Shown here: positions 34,374 to 46,300 of the stretch, one piece after another
How the letters are laid out: each line of letters starts with the position of its first letter
Position numbering within the stretch: position 1 is the stretch's first letter
NCBI GenBank assembly: GCA_002179805.1
Contig: NAVB01000003.1
Span: forward strand, 1 to 64,000
Direction of reading: 5' to 3'
Source: Acanthamoeba lenticulata
Taxonomy: Eukaryota > Discosea > Longamoebia > Acanthamoebidae
Length of the DNA: 64,000 nt
The notes under the pieces: model-generated
Seen by the model: the letters and a program-made list of their open reading frames with translations, nothing else
Database searches by the model: none
What the model was told of the DNA's origin: nothing
Position numbers and translations under genes: made by a program

Positions 34374-37300
34374 TTAGAGGTCGAGAAGAGATGGCGAGGA
34401 AGGGGCTGAGCCCTGCTCGTGGCCGCGCGGGTTGAAGTCATCGTCAGCCGTGGTGGAGCTCGTCTTCTCCTGCTGTTGTTGCTGCTTCTCATCGTCGTCG
34501 TCGGGGTGTTCCTCAAAGACGAGCTCGCCGCCACGACCACCGACGGCGTCACTTGACGACGAGTGGCGGAACATGGGATCATCGGCAAAGGCGTCATCAT
34601 CGTCATCGTCGTCGCCTTCGCCGCGGAGCTCCACGGCACCCTCGAGCTCCTCCAGACCCAGCGGCAGGTATGTCCGAGGTCGCCTCTGCGCGATGTGCGT
34701 AGCGCAAGTCATCGTCAGCGCTGGCAAGGAACAAGGGAGAGGGCGGTGACGACGGTACCGAGCGCCAGAGCTTGTATCGCCACCAGATGAGCCAGCCGAC
34801 GGCGCTGACGCCGATGAGGACGCCCACCAAAATGCCAAAGGTCTTGAAGAACGTGTTCCAGCCCGACGCGCTGGGCGAGACGGGCTTGCAGTCGCTGCCC
34901 TCGTAGCCCTCGGCGCACACGCTGCACGTGGGGCCGGCCCAGTTGGCCGGGCAGATGCACCGGTTGTTCTCCACGTCGCACCGGATGGCGTTGGCCGAGC
35001 AGGTCGGGTTGCAGTGCTCCCGCCGGATGCAGGCCGGGTAGTTGAGGTAGCCCGGCATGCACTGTGTTGTGTACAGATCACAGCAACGCGCGACGAGGTG
35101 AGAAATGTACCTCCAAAAAAAAAAATGAAGAATAGCTAAATAGAAAAAATAAATAATAAATAAAATAAAAAGAATAAATGTACCTGTTCGCAGCGGGCAC
35201 CGGTGACATGGAATTCCTCGTAGCAGAAGCACTGGACGCTGCCATTGGTGAGGTCGCGGCACTCGCCCAAGGGCTCGGTACAGAATCCGGTCGAATCCCT
35301 GGCGCGGCAGCCGCACGAGTCGCTCTTGCAGTTTGTGTTCGTCGCTGCACGCAGTCCAACGCGTCAATCATTTTGTTGTTTGCAATTTTGTTTTCATGGT
35401 GTTAAAAATAAATAAATAAAAGTGGAAAAAAAAAAAATAGAACAAAGGAGCGGTACCGTTCTCGGCGCACTTCTGGCCGTCCCAGTAGAAGCCGTAGGCG
35501 CAGTGCTCGCAATCGGCGCCGGCGTAGCCGTGGTAGCAGATGCAGTAGCCATCACGGTAGAAACCGTGGCCCGAGCAGGACTCGGAGATGAAGGAGTACG
35601 TGTACTCGCGGCCGCTGATGACGACGGCGTTGCCCCGCGAGTCGCGGAGCGAGTTGGGCACGAGAGCGAGGTTGTAGGTGCGCCCGCTCTTGAGTGTGCC
35701 CGCGGCAAACACGAGCAGCCAGCTCGTCCCGTCGGCAGACCGCGGCTCGGCGTAGGTCGGCTGCGCGGGAGTCTCCGAGCCTGACTTGACGCCCATCAGG
35801 AAGAAGGCCGCCTTGATCGGCGTCGGGTCGTTGCTATCGATTGGTGGTGAAGGTGGTGAGCCGCAAGTCAGTCAATGCCAACGCAAAGAACAAGCAGCAG
35901 CAGCAGCAGAAATCGTACAGCTCGATGACCTTGCCGTCCTTGTAGGGACGCTCGGAGAAGGTGATGAGGATGTCGAGCTCCTTCTGCGGGTTGAGCTGCG
36001 AGCCCGAGGCCGGCTCGACGCTCTCGACGATGTTGGTGACGTCGGCCGAGCGCAGGAGCACGTCCCACACGAACGGGTAGCAGCGTCCGTCGGTGTGGTC
36101 CAGCTCGCGCGGCTGCTTGATCGTCAGCTCGTACTCGCCCTTGCGCAGCATGCCCGTCAAGTGCTGTGCGGCCAAAACAGTCGCGGTGAAATCACACGTC
36201 AGCATTCTTGTCGACCGCAGTGGCCCAGGGGAAGGAGGTGACGTACACGGACGACGTTGGTCTGGCCCGAGTGCTGGGCCACCAGGGCGTAGGAGGAGAG
36301 GCCGACGGTGGCGTCCGTGCCAGCGCGGCGGAGGACCGTGGTGAAGCCGTTGGTGAGCGAGTAGTAGCCGATGCTCGCGCTCAGGTAGGCCGGGCCATCG
36401 ACGGTGATGTTGATCGGATAGACAAAGTGGCCGTTGGCCATGTGGCTGCGGATGAAGGCCGTCGACATGTTGGTCGACACAAAGTCGGTCATCGACTCGC
36501 CGCTGGCGCCCACGTGCAGGGCCTTCTTGGGCGACGTCGCCAGGCCGGCCAGCGTCGGGCACTGCACGCTGTCGATCACGTGCGTGTAGCGGTCGACCAT
36601 CAGGTCCATGTCGAACACCGGGCACGCCCTGAAAACGCGCACATAAAAAGAATGCGTGTCAAATGATCAAAATATTTGGTCATTTCATCATTTTATATAA
36701 AAGAAAAAGAAAAGAAATGTATTAGTTGTCCCCGTTCGTCTCAGAGGCGCCCACGGGGGAGAACGCGACTGCTTGATAGTAGGGTTATTTGCTGTGGCGC
36801 CCGAACCAGGTCGCGCGCGGAGGTGGAAAGCTCCGCGCGGGCGACTCATACGGGTTGCGAGCGCAAATAATCGATTTAAAATAAAAAGAAATAAAGAAAG
36901 AAAAAGAGGGACGCGTACGGCATGTTGCTGAAGAGGGACTTCTCGTATTGGATTCGCAGCTCGAAGCTGGTCGGCTCACGGACATCGACAATGAAGAGCT
37001 CCGTGCGCTCGTGCGCGGTGTGCGAGGCGTGCACGGGCTAAGAGCAGCAACGGCAACAAACACATGCAGAGATCAGACAGGAGAGACCACTTCCCTCTTC
37101 CTCCCCGCCGGGAGGGGCGACAGAGACACGCACCTCAACAAAGGCGCGCGATTGCTTGTTGTAGAGGCGGTACTGGATCTGGAAGCCGGCGTTGTCGTCC
37201 GTCGCGGTGATCAAGCTGATCATGCTCTTCGAGTCGATCGTCAGTTTCTGCACAGAGGAAAGGAGAAAACACTCGCGTCAGTACTGGCCCTGGTCTGGGG

Positions 37301-40300
37301 ACGAGGGCTCAGTGAGAGAGAAGGCACAAACCATGGTGTCGGTGGCCTGAGCGGCGCGGTCGAGACCCGAGGCCAGGAACCGGTCGCCAGAGAGGTGAAG
37401 GTAGCCATCCCTCATCGGGCCGCCGAAGGGCGCGCTGCCGCCGTCCGGGTGGGACAGATCGTACGGCAACGTCGAGTACTGGCTGCAGTCCGTGTGCACG
37501 CCTGCTCGTATTTTAGGCGCATAAGAGTTATTACAAAAATGAAACTAAAAAGATTAATAATAATAATAAAGAAAAGAGGCGTACCGCCGCGGGTGGCATC
37601 GTCGACGGTGATGGAGAACGAGTAGGGCACGCAGCGATGGCCCTTGGAAGCCAGCTTGGTCCACACGGCGCTGGGCCGGATGAGCTGGACCACGAGGGCG
37701 TAGTGGCCGGGCTCCACGACAAAGTCGAGCTCGTTGAAGTTCTTGTACGGCCGCGAGTGCACCACAAAGGCCACGCCCTCGCCCGTGGGATCGGAAAGGG
37801 ACTTGAGCACGAGGCGCAGCTCGTTGAGGGTGTACTGGAAGCCGACGCGGGCCACCACCGCCGACCGCACGGTAACGGCGAACTTGAAGCTCGCGATGTC
37901 GGTCTCGTTCTTGTGCACATTCACGTGACGCGAGTCAATCGTGAGGTTGCGCCTGTGGAACGTGTACAGCCGCTCCGGCGCGATCTTGACCTCGCCTGCT
38001 CAAATTTTAATCATTTATAATAAAATGTTTAGGAAACATTTCAACAATTGTTTCATGAAGAAAGAAAGAAAGAAAAAAACAAAGTGGAAAGCGTACTTGT
38101 TTGGCTGTAGGGGTTGCACTGCTGAGAGCTGACCTTGTTCACGTAGTCGTCGAGGAACGAGAGGGGCTCGACGGCGAGCTCGAGGCTCTGCTTGATCTGG
38201 CCGGCCGAGGCGTCGTTGGTGCGGACCACGGAGAGGGTGTAGTTGGTGCCAGGCACGAGGTCCGGGTAGTAGAGGCTGCCGGGCTCGACCATGAGCGGGG
38301 CAAAGGAGCGCGAGAGCTTGAAGCTGATGTCCTCATCGCCAAAGTTGGCGGTCGACGGGTGCGAGCCGACGCGGAGGGCCGAGGCCTCGTCCACGCGGAA
38401 GGTGATCTCCTTGGTGGCCTCGGGGCCGTCGTCGGCCTCGAAGAGGACAAAGTCGCCCTGGAAGTGGGTGTGGCCCTCGTAGTAGAGGTAGGGCACGGCG
38501 TTGAGGTCGAGCACATCCGGCAGGACGGGCTGCGCCGGGTCGATCACCTGGCTGCGGCCGGCCTGGACGATGTGGACCTCAAACGTGAAGTAGGCGCACT
38601 TGAGGTAGTCCTGGTGGTTGAGGGCCGTCTCGTAGAGGGTGAGCTCGTAAAGGCCCGGCAGGAGGTTGGTCTGGGTGACGTAGTTGCGGTTGTAGCCGTT
38701 GACGCCGCGGTAGCGCTCGCCGCTGGTCTTGTGGACGAGCAGGAGGGCCATGTCGCCGAGGCCAAAGTTGTAGCCGAGCTCGATGTGCAGGTCGGTCATC
38801 TCGGGCCCAAGCTGGAACGTGTAGGTCTGGTTCTTGGGCGCCGCCGCGGTCTGGGTGAAGTAGAGCAGCTCCACGGTGCCGTCGTGCAGGCCCGCCGGGT
38901 CGGTCGAGTCGTAGTGGTAGGCCTTGGCCGGCATGTCGTCCGGGAACTTGGCGGGCCACTTGTCGCCGCCGCCGATGGGGCACACGGCTCCGCCGGCGCC
39001 GATCATGGAGATGGGCGTGAGGGCCAGCTCCATGTTGAACGTCGCGCAGCGCGGCACAGCGGCCATGTTCCACTTCCAGAACATGAACTTGAGCTTGTAG
39101 CGCACGGGCACCGAGGACGGGTCGGGCCCGGAGCCCGGCCGCTCGGGAATGCGAGGCACGAGCTTGGCCACGATGACCTCCTCGTTGTAGATGCCGTTGG
39201 AGGCCGACGCCACCTGCTCGTAGACGTCGCTCGACTGGTTGGCCCGGTAGAGCTTCATGTCGATATCGACGTCCTTGAAGAACTCGGTGTAGACACGCAG
39301 GATCGTGTCCTCGTTGACCGTGATCAACATCTCGTGGTTGAGCAGGATGTTCTGCCCGATGGGCACCAGGAAGTTGTCCGACTGGTAGTTGACCACGGGG
39401 TCCGAGTAGAGGAACCGCTTCGAGTTGAGCGTCGTCGGGAGCATCTCAAAGGCCTCGCCCACGCAAGCGCTCACGCTCGTAGTGTTGGCGCTGTCGCGCT
39501 TGGTCATCGACGCCGAAGCGACTTGCTCGTTGATCTGTTCGGTGGACATGAGTCCGGCGTCGAACTGGCGCTTGAGGCGCGCCATCTCGTCGATCGTCAT
39601 CTCCTGCGCCTCAGCGTTGGCGCGCAGGGCGCGGGCCGAGCCGCCGGCGACGGGCAGCATGCGGAGCTCAAAGTCGAAAGGCGAGCACGCGTAGGGCCGG
39701 TTGGGCGCCGGCGCCGGGAAGGCCGGCCGCGTGATGGCCAGGGTGAAGCGGCCGGGTCCGAACGTGCGGTCCAGGAAGGCTCGGTTGTAGTCGGCGACGC
39801 TCTTGACCACCGCCGAACCGCCCTCCGTCCTCAGCTCAAGCCTTGTACACAACACACACAAAAGCCGTCAGCATGCACGAACGGAATGCATTCCAGTAGG
39901 CGCGCGTTCGTGTGGGATGCGAAGGGATGAATGGAATAAATGTTGCATTCTTTCAAACTTTGGTTCCGTGGGGTATCGAGGAGACCAAAGTCTGCAAGAA
40001 TGGCGTCGTTCTTGGAAGTTTGGCTCCGTGCGAGCACGGGACCGTTTTAACCGGACCCGAGGGAGCGATAAACCCTCGTGCCCAGACTGCGCTTCCGGTC
40101 TTTGGCGTCGTGTGCGTGTACGTGCGCGTTGTGTAAAATGAAAGTTATTATCATACCGGACGTCGTCAAAGAGGAAGTTGCTCTGGGTCGAGGCGATGAG
40201 CCGGACGGGGTAGGAGACATCGATCAAGTACGACGCCATCTCGCCGGTGTTGAACGCGAACAGACCCGGTCCGACCGGATACCTGCCCAACCAGAGCACA

Positions 40301-43300
40301 TGAGGTCAGGCCATCAACCACCAAGCTGGGCGCCAGTGGCACACGTACGTGTATTCGGTGCCGGTCATCGGGGCCGGGAGCAAGGGCAGCACGCTGACCG
40401 CCGGGAACGGGCACGGGTCGTTGGCACCCTGCTCGGCCAGGCGGGCGTTCCACATCTGCTGCGGCATCAGCTCCAGCTCCAGGTGAACTGCTCACCCCCC
40501 ACCCCACAAAGCAACAAGGGTCCATGCTGACGTCAGCATCGTAAAAGGGCGACTTGGGCCTCAGAGGCGCGGCGCACCCTCGGGGCAGATCTGGTCGTCC
40601 TCGAGCGAGAAGGCCGAGATGAAGAACGAGTAGTTGCCGGGCGTGAGGAGGTGGAAGATGGTGTCGTCGGCGATGACAAAGTCCTCTGAGTTCTCCTCGC
40701 TGAAGAGCGAGATGGCGAAGCCCCACCACGTGCCCATGGGCTGGGCCGTGGCCTTGAAGTAGGTCGGCTGACGCACTTCGAAGAAGGTGTACTGCACAAA
40801 GTCGACCACGTAGGCCTCGGCAAGGTGGAGGTAGCCGGTCGCGTTGTTGATGTAGTTGACGCCGTTGAGCGAGGGCGGCAGCGTGGGGCCCTCACAGGCA
40901 AAGGTCCTGCTGTCCTCCAGCTCGAAGCGCACGCTCATCGAGAACTCAAACAGCGCACAGTCGCCAAAGATCCTACATTTCGCAGATCGTGGAGATAACA
41001 GGATTAAGAATCTCAGTAATCCAAAAAAAAAAAAGTAGAATTGGCCAAGGAAAAGTTGAGGCCGCACCGTTCGGGCTGGTAGAGCCAGAGGGTGTAGGAG
41101 TTGGGGCGGAGGACGGTCTCGAGGATATGCTTGTTGTAGGTGTTGAAGCCACTGACGCACGTCTTGTCGGCCACAACGCCATCGCTGCTGCTGCAGTGGG
41201 TAGGCTTGCCCTTGGTGGGCAGCTCAAGCAGCAGCGCAAAGTCGCTCTCAAGGAACGAGTAGCCAACTTCGACCCGCAGGATCGCCACATGGTTGGGCGG
41301 GATCGCATTGATTGAGATCGTCTTGTTCCAGAAGTAGTAGCCCCTGTCCACAAACGGCCTCGTCTCTGTTGTTTGTTTGCGTTTCAGTAATGTTTGGAAA
41401 ACGTTTTTAAAACGCAAAAGATTTCTTGAAAAAACGTACCAGGAGGAGCGCCAGAGGTGGCAACGGCGAACTTGGTGTTGGGCTTGTAGGTGAAGCCATC
41501 GGGCGACTCAGCAGCAGAGACGCGAATCACTTGCCGGTCGGCCAGCGGGAGCGCGAGGGCGGTGTTGGACAGCGTCCGGCTGCACTCGCTGCGCTTGGCC
41601 GTGACGCGGCTGTCGACGCGGGACAGAGGCGCGATGGCCAGGTCGATGTTGACCGTCTCGCACGCCGGGCGGCTCGAGCTGAACACAAAGTACTTGAAGC
41701 GGAGGAGGTACGAGTCGTTGCCCACGCTCTTGTTCAGGGTCAGGAACAGAGACTCCTCGCGCCCGATCGACAGGCCGCCGTTGGCCACCTGCTCCGTCTT
41801 GCTCTTGCCCACGCGGTAGAGCCACAGGTCGATGTCCACCCAGTGCGGCGCCGCGTAGATACGCAGGACCGAGTCCTCCTGCAGCTGGAAGTACATGTTG
41901 TGCTCCCTGTCGTCGTCGTCGTCGTCGGAATAAAGGATCGATTAGCCCCAGATCTATCCCATGGCGACGAGGACGACAACGACGAAGAGAAACGCGTACC
42001 CATGGCTGACGTCGATGTAGAAGTACCCCTGGAGCCGCACCTCGTTGTTGTAGCCCAGGTGGGCCACGGTGTCCAAGTGCCGCGGCAGCAGCTGCGCGCT
42101 GCAGCGCGAGTCCGAGTCGGCGCCCTCCGGGATGGGCTGGCAGCTCGGGTAGCCCTCATAGCCTGTCGCGCGTGACGTCAGCATTGAACAACATGAATCA
42201 TGCGTGTGAGTTGATGCCGGAAGTACCCTGGGCGCAGATGGAGCACGAGTTGGTGCCGACGGTCGCGTAGCCCGTGAAGCACGAGCACACCGGGTAGCCG
42301 AGCGCGTCCGAGCAGGAGCCGTGGCCGTTGCAGAAGTTGCTCGTGCAGACGACGTTCTTCACGCAGTGGTCGCCCGCTGCGTGGTAGCCCGGCGCGCAGG
42401 CGTCGCAGCTGACGCCGGCGTAGCCCTCGTCGCACGTGCACACCAACGTGCCGTTGGCGGCCGTGGAGCCCGTGCCGTGGTCGCTGCAGTTGACGCTCAC
42501 GAGGCTGTACACGCGGCCCTGCTGGGCAGAGTTGGCAAAGTGGGTCCCGTTGGCCGTCGTGAACTCGGTCAAGTTGAACACCAGCTCAAACACGCCATCA
42601 ATGCTGAACGAGCTGTGCGGGAACACCACCTCGAGCGTGCGTCGCGAAGAATCCAACCTGCGCACCGACGCGTCAGCACCAAAACAAAATAAAATAGAAA
42701 TTAAAAAAAACGTAAAAACAAAGCGGAAGGAAGAGGAATTTACCGGACGAGGGAGGGAAGAATCCACTCCCACTCGGAGGAACCTGGGTTGGACGGCGAC
42801 GGGCGGCCGGAGCTGATGCGGCGGAGAGCGAGGCCGGGCGCGTTGTCCGGGTGCGGGTGGGCGGCCAGATAGGCGGCCACGTCGAGGGGCGTGGCGATGG
42901 GGTCGGAGAAGGCGATGCGGACGGTCAGGTCCTTGCTCGGGTCGAGGTCATGGCCCTCGGCGGGCGTCACGCTTACGACGTGGGGCGTGAGCTCGGACAC
43001 GCCTGAGATGGCCAGCGAGAAGCGGTGGCACAGCGTCGAGTTGACGCGGAGTTCGGTCTTGAGCAGGTCCTCGACGATGTCCAGGTAGTACGTGCCCGGC
43101 TCGAGCACGGCGCGGAGGTCGTGGTAAAAGTTGATGTACGAGTTGCGGTTCGCCGCGCCGCGCACCTTGCTGCGGAACTGCACGACGTTGTTGGAGTCGC
43201 GCAGCGCAAGACGGAAGTCGTTGGCCAGGAAGTTGAAGCCGATCTCAGCCGAGAAGCTGGTGCGGTCGCGCACGTTGAGCTGCGTCGTGAACTTGAACAT

Positions 43301-46300
43301 GTGCGCGGTCGAGTTGATCAGCGCCGCGTTGAACACGTAGTCATCGCGGTGCACGTCGACATTGTTGCCCATGGCAAAGGTCAGGTCCGCCGGCGGCGTG
43401 CTGGTGAAGATCGGGCACAGCAGGTCCTGCATCACCTTGGTGCGGGGCTTGGCCGCCAGCTCAAAGTGGAAGTAGTTGCACTTTTGATTCGAATCCACCC
43501 GGAAGTAGGTCACCTCCAGCAAGTGCCTCTTGGGCGAGCCCGGCAGGAAGAACAGCGCGCTCTCGATGGCCTCCATCGCGTTGGTGAAGCCGAGCAGCGA
43601 ACCGATCGTCTTGTTCACGTTGTTGTAAAGCGCGAAATCTGTGGTGCAATGGTTAATAAAAACGAAAAAGAGAAACAAAAAAAAAGTGAAAACGACGGGG
43701 GGTATACCAATGTCGTTGTTGGTGTTGTCGCTGTGCGCAAAGAGACGAATGAAGCTGTCGACAGGGTTCACAAACTCGATGCGCTGCACCGAGAAGCGAT
43801 CCTTGGGCATGAGAATGTGGTCGGCGTAGATCTTGATCTCGCCGTCGGCTGCCTGCGGCCCGCCAAACGGCACGCTGCCGCCGTCGATACGGTCCAGGTT
43901 GGCAGGGAGCAGCTGGGACGAGTCACAGCCTGAGTCGCCGCCGCCGCCGCCGCCAGAACCAGCGTCGGTGGTGAGGGTGTAGGCCAGCTCAAAGGTGAGG
44001 CACTTGAGCTCGTCGATCTTGAACTCAGGCACCGGGTCTTGGATGAGGAGCTCGTAGCTGCCCGGGACAAGCGCGGCGGAGAGGAAGGCGTGGTTGGTGC
44101 CGATGCGCGAGTGGAGCACCTCGGCTGACGTGGTCGCCGACTGGCGACGCGTGAGCTGTGCCGACACCGACGACGTCACAAAGTCGTAGTAGAGGTCGAG
44201 GTCGAGCCGGCCGTTGGTGCCGGTGACGTTGAACTCGATGCGGTGCACGAGGCGCGTCGCCGTGCGCGTGTAGCTATAAGTGCTGCGCGTGGCCTGGTTG
44301 GGCACGAGCGCGGTCGGCAGTGGCACGTTGGCGGCGCAGGCCTGGCCGACGCGCGGGTTGCTGGTGAGGCTGAGCAGCGGCGCGATGGCCACCTCGAGCG
44401 GGAAGGTCGGGCACGAGGAGACCGACGGCAGCGAGATCTGGCGCTGCGGGTAGAACTTGGTCTTGAGGTAGTGCGGGCCGGCCGGCAGCTTGTAGGCGAT
44501 GCTCTCCTCGCTGAAGCCGGACTGGTGAACGATCGGCGTGCCGCCCGAGCCGCCGGACGTACCGCTGTAGAGGTAGAGGTCGATGTCGAGCCGCTCGTGG
44601 AAAGGGACGTAGACGCGGAAGACCGAGGGCGTGTCGAGCACAAAGGACATCAACTCTTCCTTGAGCGTCACGTCGGCCAGCACGTCGCGCTGCCAGTGGA
44701 GCGCCGGGTCGGTGAGAGCACCCAAGCCGGGCAACGTGTTGAGGCTGAGCGGCAAGGGCCACTCCATGCAGCGCTCCATGGCCGGGCTGTCGGGCGAGGG
44801 CGCCATGGGGAGGAGGGCCACCAACAGCGAGTACTTGACGCAGTCCCGGACGGCCGGGTTGTTGAGCAGCGAGGGCTCGTAGATCTCGAGGACGTAGTTG
44901 CCCTCGAGCAGCTGCACGACGTCGATGTCGTTGCGGTTGTAGGCCGTCTTGCCGTAGGCCACAAGGCTCCGGACGCCCGACGGGGCGATGTAGTGCAGGC
45001 GCAGGTTGAGGTTGCTCCACAAAAAGTCGTAGGCGACGACGGCCCGCAGGAAGTAGGGCTGGTCGAGCGTGAAGTTGAGCTTGTACTTGACCGGCTCCTC
45101 GCGCTGCGTGAACGAGTAGGTCTGGCTGGCCTCAAAGTACTTGCCCGGGGGCGACGGGATGAGGTTGGACGGCGGGAAGTGGTCCGGGTGGCCGGCGCAG
45201 GTCGAAGCGGGCTTGGTGCTCGTGGGCGCGATAGAGAGCTCCACCGTGTAGCCCGAGCAGGGCGGGAGCGTGCCCGTGAAGGGCAGGAAGAAGTACGTGA
45301 CGAGCTCGTAGGTGTGGCCCGGACGGAGCGTGTAGGTGATCTCCTCCTCCTGCTTGGTGTTGATGGCCGACGCCACGATCTGGCCGTCCTCCTGCAGGTG
45401 GAAGTCGATGTCGACGTTGCTGTCCACTTCGGGCGTCTCGCAGAAGAGCCTGAACTGCGAGCCCTCGTCGACCGTGAACGTGGCCTTCTCCGTCACCAGA
45501 CCTCCAACACTGGAGCCGAGAATTCATCGGTGAGCCTTCGATGAAGGTGATTATGGATTACAGTCAAGCGAGAGCACTGTACCCATTCTTGACGGGGATG
45601 ATGAAGCGGTCAGAGAGGTGGATCTCCTTGAGCCTGAGCTCCTGAGTCGTGTTGATGGCGTGCGGCAGAGGCATGTAGTCGCTGCAGAAGTTCTGCGCCT
45701 CGGGCGACTCGAGCGGGAAGTAGTCCAGCTGTTGTGCCATGAGACAGAGGCAGAGGTGTGTAAGCGTTCCAGCGTAGTCCATCGTGACTATGACGTGGAA
45801 GACGTACCTGGAAGGTGTACTTGACGCAGTTCGGGAAGCTGGGGAGGATCAGGTTGGACTTGGTGACGTAGCCCGTGTAGAGGGCGATGTTGATGTTCGT
45901 GGCGGGCACCTGGGTGCTCACGTAGACCATGCCGTGGGCGTGGGTGCCGACCACCTCCCGCAGCTGCGTGGCCCCACTGCCGGTGTCATTCCAGCTGACC
46001 ACCAGCTTCACGTCGCCCAACAGGAAATCGACGCCGACAACCACACGCATGACCGCCGTGGTAGCCACGATTGATCGCGAGAAGATCTGTGTCATCTGTG
46101 GAGCATGCAGCGAGGCGAGCGTCGACGAGCATAACCCGAGCGTCAGCGAAATTTCAAAATAGAACATGTAAAACATTCCTGGCACATACCGACTGGGTGG
46201 TGCGCGGGTAGAGGTAGGCGGCCCGCGGGACGGTCACGACACCGCCGAACGCGGTCGTGTCGGGCAGGGTCGGGGCCGAAGGGAGGCCCTTGGCGGAGCA

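Noticed and set aside
36796..36808. TGGCGCCCGAACC resembles a retroviral/LTR primer-binding site for tRNA-Lys
   Set aside because: No LTRs, polypurine tract or reverse-transcriptase frame nearby. The bases are one arm of the intronic hairpin.
36797..36864. tRNA gene on the minus strand
   Set aside because: A 7-bp acceptor-like stem is present, but there is no T-arm GTTCRA motif or anticodon arm; it folds as one hairpin.
38101..39930. 609-codon open frame on the plus strand, and other long plus-strand frames at 43025-43933 and 44243-45544
   Set aside because: They are antisense to long exons of the giant gene. The GC-rich third positions keep the complementary frames open, and the translations are Val/Ala/Arg/His-rich with no domain.
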